From: Afipia sp.
Lineage (GTDB): Bacteria > Pseudomonadota > Alphaproteobacteria > Rhizobiales > Xanthobacteraceae
NCBI GenBank assembly: GCA_024707075.1
Contig: JANQAK010000001.1
Location: 642,001-706,000 of the forward strand
Length of the DNA stretch: 64,000 nt
Direction of reading: 5' to 3'
In this document: piece by piece, positions 54,429 through 63,880 of the stretch
How positions within the stretch are numbered: the stretch's first letter is position 1
Layout of the letters: each line of letters opens with the position of its first letter
Notes under the pieces: model-generated
Seen by the model: only the letters and a program-made list of their open reading frames with translations
What the model was told of the DNA's origin: nothing
The model's database searches: none
Program-made: the position numbers and the translations under genes

Positions 54429-55610
54429 CTACTCCGCCAAACTTGGTTTAGACAGACCTGGTTTGCTGACGCCGTCTTCAGCCGCGGCGCTTGCCGCATT
54501 GGCATCGAGCTGGTCCTGCCGCTTGCCCCACCATTCCCTGACGGTGCCGACAATGCCCTTCGGCAGCAGCAGCGTCACCAGAATGAACAGCGCGCCCAGC
54601 ATGAACAGCCAGTATGGCGCCAATGGCCCGGAGGTGAACACGGTCTTCGCATAGTTGACGACGATGGCGCCCAGCGCCGCACCGGTCAGAGTGCCGCGGC
54701 CGCCGACCGCGACCCAGATCACGGCCTCGATGGAATTGCCCGGCGCGAATTCGCCCGGATTGATGATGCCCACTTGAGGCACGTACAGTGCACCGGCGAC
54801 ACCCGCCATGCAGGCCGACAGCGTGAACACGAACAGCTTGTAGTTCTCGACGCGGTAGCCGAGAAACCGCGTGCGCGACTCGGCATCACGGATCGCGATC
54901 AGCACCTTGCCGAGCTTCGAGGTGACGATGGCGCGGCAGATCAGGAACGCGATCGCCAGCGCCAGACAGGACAGCACGAACAGCACCGCGCGCGTGCCCT
55001 GAGCTTGAACATTGAAGCCGAGGATGTCCTTGAAATCGGTCAGGCCGTTGTTGCCGCCGAAGCCGAAGTCGTTGCGGAAGAACGCCAGCAGCAGGGCGTA
55101 GGTCATTGCCTGGGTGATGATCGACAGATACACGCCCGTGACGCGCGACCGGAACGCCAGCCAGCCGAAGCAGAAGGCGAGCAGGCCCGGCACCAGCAGC
55201 ACCATCAGTGCTGCGAACCAGAACATATCGAAGCCGTACCAGTACCACGGCAGCTTCGAATAATTCAGGAACACCATGAAGTCCGGCAGCACCGGATTGC
55301 CGTAGACGCCGCGCGAGCCGATCTGCCGCATCAGGTACATGCCCATCGCGTAGCCGCCGAGCGCGAAGAACGCGCCGTGGCCGAGCGAGAGAATGCCGCA
55401 GTAGCCCCAGATCAAATCGATCGAGAGCGCGAGGATGGCGTAGCAGAGATACTTTCCGAACAGCGCCATCAGGTAGGTCGGCACCTGCAACGGCGAATTT
55501 TCCGGCAGCAGCAGGTTCGACAGCGGCACCAGAATGCCGACGGCGGCCACGATCAACAGGAAGATCGTCGCGCTTTTGTTGAGCGAGCGGGTGAGGATGT
55601 AGGGGGTCAT
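54429..55610 (-). CDS. urtC: urea ABC transporter permease UrtC
   Basis: A 393-residue LivM-type permease with about ten helices. YAILALSIDLIWGYCGILSL, GHGAFFALGGYAMGMYLMRQ and EAVIWVAVGGRGTLTGAALG are characteristic. The start at 55610 (MTPYILTRSLNKS) follows a repeat-containing gap. It forms the channel with UrtB. Confidence 0.95.
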   Translation of the reverse strand: MTPYILTRSLNKSATIFLLIVAAVGILVPLSNLLLPENSPLQVPTYLMALFGKYLCYAILALSIDLIWGYCGILSLGHGAFFALGGYAMGMYLMRQIGSRGVYGNPVLPDFMVFLNYSKLPWYWYGFDMFWFAALMVLLVPGLLAFCFGWLAFRSRVTGVYLSIITQAMTYALLLAFFRNDFGFGGNNGLTDFKDILGFNVQAQGTRAVLFVLSCLALAIAFLICRAIVTSKLGKVLIAIRDAESRTRFLGYRVENYKLFVFTLSACMAGVAGALYVPQVGIINPGEFAPGNSIEAVIWVAVGGRGTLTGAALGAIVVNYAKTVFTSGPLAPYWLFMLGALFILVTLLLPKGIVGTVREWWGKRQDQLDANAASAAAEDGVSKPGLSKPSLAE

Positions 55611-55653
55611 GGGCGGACTCCACATCCGCCGCTCTTCGACATTCGCGCTTCTT

Positions 55654-55755
55654 CACCTCTCCCGCTTGCGGGGAGGTCGACGCGCGAAGCGCGGCGGGAG
55701 GGGGACTTTGCGCTGCCCCCTCCCCGACCCTCCCCCGCAAGCGGGAGAGGGAGGT
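55654..55755. repeat. gene-less version of the CTCCC / GGGAG inverted repeat pair
   Basis: A left copy (CCTCTCCCGCTTGCGGGGAG, ending GCGCGGCGGGAGGGGG) and an inverted right copy (CCCCCTCCCCGACCCTCCCC, ending CGCAAGCGGGAGAGGGAGGT) are separated by a few bases. It is the same family as the borders of the DUF559 cassette at 50811-51247, here without a gene. It separates urtC from urtB. Confidence 0.8.
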
Positions 55756-55790
55756 GGAGCGCGACATGGTGCAAGCGGCGATAACCATCA

Positions 55791-57404
55791 TCATGCTTCC
55801 ACCGACCGGCCCTTGAGCGCGAACAGGCCGCGAGGCCGCTTCTGGATGAACAGGATGATGAGCACCAGAATGGCGATCTTGGCGAGCACCGCGCCGGCCA
55901 CCGGCTCCAGGAACTTGTTGGCCATGCCGAGCGTCAGCGCGCCGACCAGCGTGCCCCACAGATTGCCGACGCCGCCGAACACCACGACCATGAAACTATC
56001 GATGATGTAGCTCTGGCCGAGGTTCGGACTGACATTGTCGATCTGCGACAGCGCCACGCCCGCGATGCCGGCGATACCGGAGCCGAGACCGAAGGTCAGC
56101 GCATCGACACGCGAGGTCGGGATGCCCATCGACGCTGCCATGCGGCGGTTCTGCGTGACCGCGCGCATTTCAAGGCCGAGCGCAGTGAAGCGCAGCATGG
56201 CTTGCAGGATGAAAAACACCGCGATGGTGAAGACCACGATCCAGAGGCGATTGTAGGTGATGGTGAGTTGCCCGATCTCGAAGGCGCCGCTCATCCATGA
56301 CGGATTGCCGACCTCGCGGTTGGTCGGGCCGAACATGGTCCGCACCGCCTGCTGGATCACCAGCGACAGGCCCCATGTCGCCAGCAGGGTTTCCAGCGGA
56401 CGGCCATAGAGAAATCGGATGATGGTGCGTTCGATCAGCACGCCGATCAGCCCGGCCATCAGGAACGCCAGCGGCAGCGCGATCAGCAGCGAGTAATCGA
56501 ACAGCGCCGGATAGCTGGTGCGGATCACCTCCTGCACCACGAAGGTGACATAGGCGCCGATCATCACCATCTCGCCGTGCGCCATGTTGATGATGCCCAT
56601 CACGCCGAAGGTGATCGCCAGACCGATCGCGGCGAGCAGCAGCACCGAGCCAAGCGATAATCCATACCAGGCGTTCTGCGCCACCGCCCACATCGCCAGG
56701 CTGCTGTTGATCGAGGTGATGGCGACGGCCGCGGCGCGCGCGACCGCCGGCGGCTGGTCCGCAGCCAGGCCGTTGAGCATGACCAGCGCATCCTGATCCC
56801 CACGGGCGCGGACCACGGCGATGGCGTCGATCTTCTCCGCCTCACTGGCGTCGGCCTTGGACAGGATGATCGCCGCCTTGGCCTCAGTGAAAGCGCGCTT
56901 CGTCGTCTTGTTGGTTTCCTTCTTCAGCGCCTCCTCAATGACGGGCAGGAATGCTTCGTCAGGAGATTTGATAACGGATTGCGCGGCCTGTAGGCGCGCG
57001 GCAGGATCCGGGGACAACAATGTCAGGCCGCCGAGCGCCGCAGACACGACGCCGCGCAGGCGGTTGTTGAGGCGGACGGCGCTGGCGTCCGCCGGCATCT
57101 CGGCGACCGGCTCATTGGTCGCGGCATCCACGATCTTGTCGTCCGCGGTCTTGATGAAAACCTTCTTGCTTTCGGCATCGGCGAACAGGCGGCCGTCCTG
57201 CAACGCGCTGATGATGGCGTAGGCCTGCGGATTGCCGCTGGTCGCGATCACCCCCACGGCGTCCTGCGTGTCGGAAAAATCGTCATTGGCGAACTGGGCG
57301 ACCGCGTCCTCGAAAGGTCCGGCCAGCGCCGGCAAAGCCGAGGCAGCGATCAGCATGAGTGCGATGAAAAGCGCACGGCTGCGGCTAAAGATGTTTGAAA
57401 ACAC
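55791..57404 (-). CDS. urtB: urea ABC transporter permease UrtB
   Basis: A LivH-type permease of about 537 residues with the long periplasmic N-terminal domain typical of UrtB (about 25-235, signal segment SRALFIALMLIAASALPALA). A membrane domain follows with GVMGIINMAHGEMVMIGAYV, TLLATWGLSLVIQQAVRTMF and GNLWGTLVGALTLGMANKFL. The GTG at 57404 (FSNIFSRSRALFIAL) is the likely start. The frame upstream is made of repeat sequence and has no signal. Confidence 0.92.
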   Translation of the reverse strand: MFSNIFSRSRALFIALMLIAASALPALAGPFEDAVAQFANDDFSDTQDAVGVIATSGNPQAYAIISALQDGRLFADAESKKVFIKTADDKIVDAATNEPVAEMPADASAVRLNNRLRGVVSAALGGLTLLSPDPAARLQAAQSVIKSPDEAFLPVIEEALKKETNKTTKRAFTEAKAAIILSKADASEAEKIDAIAVVRARGDQDALVMLNGLAADQPPAVARAAAVAITSINSSLAMWAVAQNAWYGLSLGSVLLLAAIGLAITFGVMGIINMAHGEMVMIGAYVTFVVQEVIRTSYPALFDYSLLIALPLAFLMAGLIGVLIERTIIRFLYGRPLETLLATWGLSLVIQQAVRTMFGPTNREVGNPSWMSGAFEIGQLTITYNRLWIVVFTIAVFFILQAMLRFTALGLEMRAVTQNRRMAASMGIPTSRVDALTFGLGSGIAGIAGVALSQIDNVSPNLGQSYIIDSFMVVVFGGVGNLWGTLVGALTLGMANKFLEPVAGAVLAKIAILVLIILFIQKRPRGLFALKGRSVEA

Positions 57405-57478
57405 GTGACGACCCCGGCGGAGAAAAAAGGAAGGCGGCGGGCGCGCCGCCTTCTTTGATTTTGGGAGCCTTGAACATT

Positions 57479-57567
57479 CGTCATTGCGAGCAAAGCGAAG
57501 CAATCCAGTCTTGCTTCGTGTTGAGAAGGAACTGGATTGCCTCGTCGCAAACGCTCCTTGCAATGAC
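57479..57567. repeat. palindromic repeat between urtA and urtB
   Basis: CGTCATTGCGAGCAAAGCGA with AGCAATCCAGTC, mirrored by CTGGATTGCCTCGTCGCAAA with CTTGCAATGACG. It is the family of 25712, 31797 and 33985. Confidence 0.85.
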
Positions 57568-57593
57568 GCTCCACTCAAAACCTCAGGACGGAA

Positions 57594-58921
57594 TCAGGAG
57601 CCCTGACCGCCGCACTTGTTGGTCTTGGTGTTGAAGTTGCCGCACTTCTTGCCGACCCAGTCGCCGATCAGGTCCTTGGAACCATCGAGTTCCTTCGACC
57701 ATGCATCGCCGGCCACAAGACCCTTGGTCTTCCACACCACGTCGAACTGGCCGTCGGGTTTGATTTCGCCGATGAACACAGGCTTGGTGATGTGGTGGTT
57801 CGGCAGCATCTTCGAGGTGCCGCCGGTCAGGTTCGGCGTCTCGATGCCGGGAAGCGCATCGATGACCTTGTCGGCATCGGTGGACTTCACCTTCTCGACC
57901 GCCTTCACCCACATGTTGAAGCCGATAACGGTCGCTTCCATCGGGTCGTTGGTGGTGCGCTTCGGGTTCTTGGTGAACGCCTGCCAATCCTTGATGAACT
58001 TGGTGTTGGCCGGGGTCTTGATCGACTCGAAGTAGTTCCACGCGGCGAGATGGCCGAGCAGCGGCTTGGTGTCGATGCCGGCGAGTTCTTCTTCACCCAC
58101 CGAGAACGCCACCACCGGAATGTCGGTCGCCTTGATGCCCTGGTTGCCCAGTTCCTTGTAGAACGGAACGTTGGCGTCGCCGTTGATGGTCGAGACCACC
58201 GCGGTCTTCTTGCCGGCCGAGCCGAACTTCTTGATGTCCGACACGATCGTCTGCCAGTCGGAGTGACCGAACGGCGTGTAGTTGATCATGATGTCTTCCT
58301 GCTTGACGCCCTTCGACTTCAAGTAGGCTTCCAGAATCTTGTTGGTGGTGCGCGGATAGACGTAGTCGGTGCCCGCGAGCACCCAGCGCTTCACCGAACC
58401 GCCGTCCTTGCTCATCAGGTAGTCGACCGCAGGGATGGCCTGCTGGTTCGGCGCCGCGCCGGTGTAGAACACGTTGCGCTCGGACTCTTCGCCTTCGTAC
58501 TGCACGGGATAGAACAGGATGTTGTTCAGCTCCTTGAACACCGGCAGCACCGACTTGCGGGACACCGAGGTCCAGCAGCCGAACACGACCGCAACCTTGT
58601 TCTTGGTGATCAGCTCGCGGGCCTTTTCGGCGAACAGCGGCCAGTTCGAAGCCGGGTCGACAACGACAGCCCGAGCTTCTTGCCGAGAACGCCGCCTTTC
58701 TTGTTCTGCTCGTCGATCATGAACAGAACGGTATCCTTCAGCGTGGTTTCGCTGATGGCCATGGTGCCGGAAAGAGAATGAAGAACGCCGACCTTGATGG
58801 TGTCGTCGGCGGCCTTCGCCCCGCCAAGCGTAGCGAGACCCAAGAAAAGACCCGCCGTTGCGGCCAGCCACTTTCGGCGGCTGAACGACGCAACTGGTGC
58901 GGTGTTAAAATGCGTAATCAT
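57594..58921 (-). CDS. urtA: urea ABC transporter substrate-binding protein UrtA, frameshifted near 58670
   Basis: The periplasmic urea-binding protein. The signal region ([20 protein letters not shown]) is followed by [20 protein letters not shown], a UrtA hallmark, up to [10 protein letters not shown]. At 58670-58672 the frame breaks: one missing base (a GAG codon reduced to GG) shifts it. The rest continues in another frame from [20 protein letters not shown] through [20 protein letters not shown] to the stop at 57594. Correcting one base gives a normal protein of about 440 residues. It heads the urtABCDE operon under a sigma-54 promoter. Confidence 0.9.
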
Positions 58922-58993
58922 GCGATGTCATCTCCCTGACGCAGACCGTGAAACGCTATGCGACGGCCTAACGGCCGCCGGCGTTAAGGGAAT

Positions 58994-59009
58994 CGCAAGA
59001 ACTATGCCA
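58994..59009 (-). promoter_or_regulatory. sigma-54 promoter of urtA
   Basis: On the minus strand TGGCATAGTTCTTGCG fits the -24/-12 consensus TGGCAYR-N4-TTGCW in all but the last base. The urtA start at 58921 is about 60 nt downstream of the expected start site. Confidence 0.7.
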
Positions 59010-59121
59010 TGGCCCTGCTTTAATTAAGCCATTGATATAAATTGATAATCCTGCTTTTTGCGCCGGTAGTCATTTTCATTGCCCGATTTGAAGGCAGCAA
59101 AACTGACATTGTTTTTTGCAT

Positions 59122-59140
59122 TTGCATAATTAATATGCAA
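59122..59140. promoter_or_regulatory. NtrC-like enhancer site
   Basis: TTGCATAATTAATATGCAA has perfect 7-bp arms (TTGCATA / TATGCAA) and the spacing of NtrC sites (TGCAC-N7-GTGCA type). It lies about 120 bp upstream of the sigma-54 promoter of urtA, a typical enhancer distance. A further TTGCA half-site precedes it at 59116. Confidence 0.6.
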
Positions 59141-59455
59141 TATATCTCGCATGTCTAAATTTGGAGCAGTCTTGGCGATGAGCCAAATGACTAACCCTAC
59201 CGCCCGTCAAACCCGGTAACAGGTGCATCCGGACCGATTTCACCTTGAAAGCGCCGCGTTCCTGTTCCATATGAGCGACACGACCTTGAGAATCATCAGG
59301 TCCCTGCGAGCCGCGTGTTCTGATCCCGTTTACGGTTTCTGGCTTGCCCCTTCAGCTAACCGAAACCGACGCCCCAGACACGCGGGTGTCTCCGACACCC
59401 GCCCGCATCCGGCATCCCGCCGGGCGCGCGTTGCGACTCATAGAAAGATACCCTT

Positions 59456-60928
59456 TTGACCTCCTTTCAGGATTTCGGCCTCGCCGATCCAATCTCGCGT
59501 GCACTTAAAGAAGAAAACTACGTCACGCCGACCCCCATCCAGACTCAAACCATTCCCATCGCGCTGACCGGACGAGACGTCATCGGCATCGCGCAAACCG
59601 GCACCGGCAAGACCGCCTCGTTCGCGCTGCCGATCCTGCACCGCCTGCTCGAAAACCGCATCAAGCCGGCACCGAAGACCTGCCGCGTGCTGGTGCTGAG
59701 CCCGACCCGCGAACTGTCCGGCCAGATTCTCGAGAGCTTCAACGCTTACGGCCGCCACGTCCGGCTGACCTCGGCGCTGGCGATCGGCGGCGTCCCGATG
59801 GGCCGTCAGGTCCGCTCGCTCATGCAGGGCGTCGATGTCCTCGTCGCCACGCCGGGCCGCCTGCTCGACATGATCCAGGGCAACGCGCTCAAGCTCAACC
59901 AGGTCGAATTCCTCGTGCTCGATGAAGCCGACCGCATGCTCGACATGGGCTTCATCAACGACATCCGCAAAATCGTCGCCAAGCTGCCGATCAAGCGCCA
60001 GACCCTGTTTTTCTCGGCCACCATGCCGAAGGACATCGCCGATCTCGCCGAGCAGATGCTGCACAATCCGGCCCGCGTCGCCGTGACGCCGGTGGCGTCC
60101 ACGGTGGAGCGCATCACGCAGAAGGTGCTCCAGGTCGATCATTCCGCGAAACCCGCCATTCTGGCGCATATCCTCAAGACCGAGCAGGTTAACCGCGCGC
60201 TGGTGTTCACCCGCACCAAGCACGGCGCCGACAAGGTCGTGAAGGGTCTGGTGAAAGCGGGCATTCCCGCCGAAGCCATCCACGGCAACAAGTCGCAGAA
60301 CCACCGCGAGCGGGTGCTGGCGGCGTTCCGCACCGGCGAGATCCGCACGCTGGTGGCGACCGACATCGCCGCACGCGGCATCGACGTCGACGGCATCAGC
60401 CATGTCATCAACTTCGATCTCACCAACATTCCGGAAACCTACGTCCACCGCATCGGCCGCACCGCGCGCGCCGGGGCGGACGGCACCGCGATCTCGCTGG
60501 TGGCCGGCGGAGAGGAACTCGGCTATCTGCGCGACATCGAAAAGCTGATCCGCGTCACCCTCCCGAAGGAAGACCGACGCACGCCGGGCGGCCAGCGCCC
60601 TGCGCCTGCCGCCGCGCAGCAGCCGCGCTCGGGCCGCTCCGGTCACGGCAACGGCCACACCAACGGTCACGGCCAGTCTCCCCGCGCCAATGACGGCGCG
60701 CCGTCATCGCAGGGTCCGCGCCGCCGGCGCCGTCCGGGCGGCGGCAACGGCATGGTTCAGACCAACCGCCATGAAAGCGGGCGCCATGAAAATGCCCGCC
60801 ATGAGCAGCCGCGCACTTCTCACGGCAATAGCGGCGATGGTATTCAAGGCGTCGCATTTCTTCACCGGGAAAGCCGGCCAGCGCAGCCGCAAGGCCAGAA
60901 GCGCAACCAGCGCCCGCATCGTTCGTAA
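59456..60928 (+). CDS. rhlE: DEAD-box RNA helicase RhlE
   Basis: A 490-residue ATP-dependent RNA helicase. Motif Q region [10 protein letters not shown], motif [11 protein letters not shown], Ia [53 protein letters not shown]. The C-terminal about 110 residues are a low-complexity basic tail rich in Gly, His, Asn and Arg ([18 protein letters not shown]), which likely binds RNA. It acts in ribosome assembly and cold adaptation. The start is TTG at 59456. Confidence 0.93.
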   Translation: MTSFQDFGLADPISRALKEENYVTPTPIQTQTIPIALTGRDVIGIAQTGTGKTASFALPILHRLLENRIKPAPKTCRVLVLSPTRELSGQILESFNAYGRHVRLTSALAIGGVPMGRQVRSLMQGVDVLVATPGRLLDMIQGNALKLNQVEFLVLDEADRMLDMGFINDIRKIVAKLPIKRQTLFFSATMPKDIADLAEQMLHNPARVAVTPVASTVERITQKVLQVDHSAKPAILAHILKTEQVNRALVFTRTKHGADKVVKGLVKAGIPAEAIHGNKSQNHRERVLAAFRTGEIRTLVATDIAARGIDVDGISHVINFDLTNIPETYVHRIGRTARAGADGTAISLVAGGEELGYLRDIEKLIRVTLPKEDRRTPGGQRPAPAAAQQPRSGRSGHGNGHTNGHGQSPRANDGAPSSQGPRRRRRPGGGNGMVQTNRHESGRHENARHEQPRTSHGNSGDGIQGVAFLHRESRPAQPQGQKRNQRPHRS

Positions 60929-60937
60929 TCAACTCAT

Positions 60938-61101
60938 CTCGTGATCCGGTTCTGACATTCGTACCATATCTTTTGCGGGCACTTTAGCGAATGTCAGAAC
61001 CAAAGGATCACGAGAACTATAAGTGGCTAGTGTCCTTTCGTATCCGACGTTCGCTCGGAAGGCGCTGCGGGGTAAAGCGAACGTCGGATACGGGACACTA
61101 G
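60938..61101. repeat. head-to-head pair of structured 76-bp hairpins with a TTT bulge
   Basis: Hairpin 1 (60938-61014): arms CTCGTGATCC and GGTTCTGACATTCG, mirrored on the right with an extra AAA between the blocks. Hairpin 2 (61027-61101): CTAGTGTCC, TTT, CGTATCCGACGTTCGC on the left; the same blocks without TTT on the right. Spacer 12 bp. Same design as 17950-18113, but with largely different arm sequences. It lies between rhlE and infA and could affect both transcripts. Confidence 0.8.
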
Positions 61102-61118
61102 AGGACCTGAAAACCCCT

Positions 61119-61406
61119 ATGGCTAAAGAAGAGCTGATCCAATTCGAAGGACTGGTCACGGAAATCCTGCCGGACGCGCGCTATCGCGTCCAGCTCGATG
61201 CCGGACATGAAATCGTCGCCTACACAGCGGGCAAGATGAAGAAGAACCGCATCAAGACGCTGGCAGGCGACCGGGTGACCATCGAGATGTCGCCTTACGA
61301 TCTCGAGAAGGGCCGCCTGATTTTCCGCCACAAGGACGAGCGCCCCGGCGGCGCGGGTGGCCCTCCCCGAGGCACCCCGCCGCGCGGACAGTTTCGCCGC
61401 AGGTAA
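61119..61406 (+). CDS. infA: translation initiation factor IF-1
   Basis: A 95-residue OB-fold protein with [23 protein letters not shown]-like [40 protein letters not shown] and [16 protein letters not shown]. It binds the ribosomal A site during initiation. A Gly/Pro/Arg-rich tail ([19 protein letters not shown]) extends the usual 72-residue form. The ATG at 61119 was chosen; the frame open to 61023 lies inside the palindromic hairpin pair. This tailed form may be a second IF-1 copy. Confidence 0.92.
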   Translation: MAKEELIQFEGLVTEILPDARYRVQLDAGHEIVAYTAGKMKKNRIKTLAGDRVTIEMSPYDLEKGRLIFRHKDERPGGAGGPPRGTPPRGQFRRR

Positions 61407-61686
61407 CGGAAGCCGGCCTGCCTGGCCACACGGATCGCGCATGGCATGTGACATGCGCGAACCCTTGTTTTCAGCGTCCGGTGGCGCGGACGTTAAAAAT
61501 CCATGCGCGTCAGGATTGTTTTAGGGGCTTTTTTCGCCTATTATCGAAGGATCGATCTTCGGCCGGACGACATAGCTATCCACCGGTACAGCCGGTTTAG
61601 ACGCTGACGACCTCATCCAAATTTCGATCTCACCAGCTCATTTAACGTGGGCTTTGACTATAACGATCTTGAGAAGGACTACCTGC
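61407..61686. other. infA-cspA gap and probable cspA leader
   Basis: 280 bp without a gene. AT-rich stretches with T-runs near 61520-61530 (GGGGCTTTTTTCGCC) might end the infA transcript. The last about 150 bp before cspA probably form a long 5' leader, as usual for cold-shock genes. No specific motif is called. Confidence 0.4.
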
Positions 61687-61899
61687 GTGAGCATGGGAAC
61701 TGTGAAGTGGTTCAACGCGACTAAGGGTTTTGGATTCATTCAGCCGGATGACGGCGGCAATGACGTGTTCGTTCACATCAGCGCCGTTGAGCGCGCTGGT
61801 CTCGGAACGCTGCGCGAAGGCCAGAAGATCAGCTACGAAATCGTTGCCGATCGCCGTTCGGGCAAGTCGTCGGCCGACAATCTCCGCGCCGCTGGCTAA
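61687..61899 (+). CDS. cspA: cold-shock protein CspA family
   Basis: A 70-residue single cold-shock domain. RNP1 KGFGFI and RNP2 VFVHIS motifs are intact in [20 protein letters not shown] and [20 protein letters not shown]. It binds single-stranded RNA and DNA as an antiterminator or chaperone. The GTG at 61687 is preferred because GAGAAGG lies about nine bases upstream; the ATG at 61693 is an alternative. A strong terminator follows. Confidence 0.95.
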   Translation: MSMGTVKWFNATKGFGFIQPDDGGNDVFVHISAVERAGLGTLREGQKISYEIVADRRSGKSSADNLRAAG

Positions 61900-61951
61900 G
61901 TCGCTTCCGCAAGCTCCGGCTGCGGAATGTCCGACCACCCAACCAAATACG

Positions 61952-61980
61952 AAAGGCCGTGCGGTTCGCACGGCCTTTTT
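61952..61980 (+). terminator. terminator after cspA
   Basis: AAGGCCGTGCG, loop GTT, CGCACGGCCTTTTT: an 11-bp stem with T5, 52 nt after the stop. Confidence 0.9.
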
Positions 61981-62049
61981 CGTTGAAGACTTTTTGCAGA
62001 CGTCTTGCGGCTTCTTCCAGACCGGCTTTCTTCAGCCGGCTACCCGCGA

Positions 62050-62655
62050 TCAGGTTGCCGAATATGGCACCGTATCGGACTGGCGCGGCCGCGTGAAACA
62101 CTCATCGGTCAGATCCTTCGATATCATGAAGAAACCCGAGACCGGCTCGTAAGTGTATTTGACTTCGCTCCAGATCAGCTGCGTGTTCGGAACGAGAAGA
62201 CCGGGCGGAATAGACGTGGTGACGACTGTCCCCGGGGGATGATCCGTAGAGACGGTAGGAGTGGATGCAGCGCCGCCGCTGACCTTGCCGGAGTAGCTCC
62301 AGACCACCGTTGCCTTCTTCGATGCATCGATGCTGACTGCGGAGATTTGCTGTGTCAGCGTCGTCGGCGTGACGGGATAGGGCGTCATGATGGCGCTGCC
62401 CAGCCCGAAGAAGTTCTTGAGTTCCGCCTGCTTCACCTGGCTGCCTTGCGAGACAAGATCGGACAGTGTGCGCGCGACAAGCGTCACCTTGCGGTCGATC
62501 GCCACGGCGCTCGACACCTCGATCGTGCCGAATGTCAGCGCCAGCATCAGCGGCACGATGAACACAAATTCGACCGCAGCCACGCCGCGCTTGTCCCTGA
62601 CGAAACCGGCGACAAGCCGCCGCCCGCGATGCACGATCTTTAATGCACTGGTCAT
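62050..62655 (-). CDS. TadE/TadG-family pilus assembly protein
   Basis: About 201 residues with the short cytoplasmic N-terminus and single helix of pseudopilin-like Tad proteins: RDKRGVAAVEFVFIVPLMLA, then LTFGTIEVSSAVAIDRKVTL. The remainder is a periplasmic domain of beta type ending in a region with YEPVSGFFMISKDLTDECFT. It is part of the tight-adherence pilus machinery. ATG at 62655 or 62667. It starts 1 nt after the preceding tadE stop, so they form an operon. Confidence 0.88.
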   Translation of the reverse strand: MTSALKIVHRGRRLVAGFVRDKRGVAAVEFVFIVPLMLALTFGTIEVSSAVAIDRKVTLVARTLSDLVSQGSQVKQAELKNFFGLGSAIMTPYPVTPTTLTQQISAVSIDASKKATVVWSYSGKVSGGAASTPTVSTDHPPGTVVTTSIPPGLLVPNTQLIWSEVKYTYEPVSGFFMISKDLTDECFTRPRQSDTVPYSAT

Positions 62656-62656
62656 T

Positions 62657-63242
62657 TCAGGAGCCATTCGGTTCAACACGGAACACGGCCGTGGACGCCA
62701 GCAAACGCTGGGGGCTCGCCGTGTTGCGTCCGAGATTTGCAAGGTTGTAGCCGAGCTGGGTGACGAACAGCGGCCACTTATAGAACGTGCGGATCAAGAC
62801 GGTGCTGCCCGGGGTCGGCGATACGTATGACGACCCGCCGGTGAAAACGCCCGAGGTGATTGGATCCACAAGATCGGTGGAGGGAATATCAGTTCCGGCA
62901 GGGTATGATTTCACCATCACGGTAATCCCGTTGGCCCCGGATGAAGGACCGCAGTTGAACATCAACTTGACCCGATCGCACAGATCTCGTTTCGAACTCC
63001 GACTGCGACATCTTCTGGTTCTGCGCCTGGTTGGTCAGCATCAGGCGCGCCGAATCCTGCGTGCCCGATTCCAGAACCTGCGAGGCGAAAAACATCAGCG
63101 CCGTTTCCAGGATCGCGAAGAGCATGGCGAAGAAAAGCGGCGCGACGAACGCGAACTCGACGGCTGCGGAGCCGCGGCGGTTGTGGCGAAAGCGGCGCAA
63201 GGCTTTGTTGAGGGCTGTCGGGGATGTCGCAGGGATGCGCAT
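62657..63242 (-). CDS. tadE: TadE-family pilus assembly protein, frameshifted near 62993
   Basis: The N-terminal half (from 63242) has the TadE helix: NRRGSAAVEFAFVAPLFFAM, then LFAILETALMFFASQVLESG and TQDSARLMLTNQAQNQKMSQ. After SQSEF the frame departs and would stop at 62889. The rest of the protein is in another frame: DLCDRVKLMFNCGPSSGANG, ITVMVKSYPAGTDIP, to the stop at 62657. Removing one G at about 62993 (TTCGAAA) joins them as SEFKRDLCDRVKLMFNC. This restores one TadE of about 195 residues. Confidence 0.87.
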
Positions 63243-63385
63243 CGTTCTATCCTTGACGTGCAGCGGAAATAACTACCGCCGACAGTAAAGGACAGAGATT
63301 GTCGAATGCTTGCGCCCGATCAGAACAACATGCGCCGCCGCATTAACCGGTTGTTAACGCAATCAGGCGGCGCGCAGGCGTGGCG

Positions 63386-63880
63386 TCAGGGCTTTCCCGC
63401 GGCGGAACTGGCCTGCCCGTTGAGGCTGCCGGTCTGGCCGAGTGTCTGCGCGAAATAGTCTTGTCCGTCACCCAGCGTCACGCGCCGCTGGCAGGCCGGC
63501 GTGCAGCTATAGGATTCGCGCTGGAGGCCGCGGAAGACCGTGACCAGCTTGTCATTGGGACCTTCAACCTGGATCGACCGATCCGCCAGGATGCCGCCGG
63601 CGCGATCCATCGCGATCATGTTCGTCGACCCGTAGCCCTTGCCGGTCACGACCACCATGCCGCCGGGCTGAAGCGTGACGTCTGCGATCAGCGGGTTCCC
63701 GACCACGATCGTCGCGACCTTCTCAGGCAGCTTGATGATCTTTGCCTGGTCGACAATGACCGCGACCGGCTCATCGCCGGTTCCGGCGAAGGTCACGACC
63801 GGACACATCAAGAAGCCGGCCACAAGAAGACGCAACGCCACGGGTCCGGGCGCGCGGCGACGCAAGACACTAATCGACAT
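63386..63880 (-). CDS. CpaC N-terminal-domain pilus protein
   Basis: A 164-residue secreted protein with a signal peptide (LRLLVAGFLMCPVVTFAGTG). A single T2SS/T3SS pilus N-terminal (CpaC-type BON-like) domain follows: IVDQAKIIKLPEKVATIVVG, NPLIADVTLQPGGMVVVTGK, YGSTNMIAMDRAGGILADRS. It lacks the secretin channel domain, so it is a short accessory form found in tad loci. Two Cys in SYSCTPACQRRV may pair. It lies upstream of the TadE genes in the same direction. Confidence 0.88.
   Translation of the reverse strand: MSISVLRRRAPGPVALRLLVAGFLMCPVVTFAGTGDEPVAVIVDQAKIIKLPEKVATIVVGNPLIADVTLQPGGMVVVTGKGYGSTNMIAMDRAGGILADRSIQVEGPNDKLVTVFRGLQRESYSCTPACQRRVTLGDGQDYFAQTLGQTGSLNGQASSAAGKP

Larger units (their letters stand above)
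58922..59455. other. urtA/rhlE intergenic control region
   Basis: 534 bp without a gene. The urtA side holds the sigma-54 promoter and NtrC-like palindrome in an AT-rich stretch (about 59020-59160). The rhlE side holds a short stable hairpin (GCGGGTGTC, TCC, GACACCCGC, about 59382-59402) in the likely rhlE leader. No open frame of interest was seen. Confidence 0.6.
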
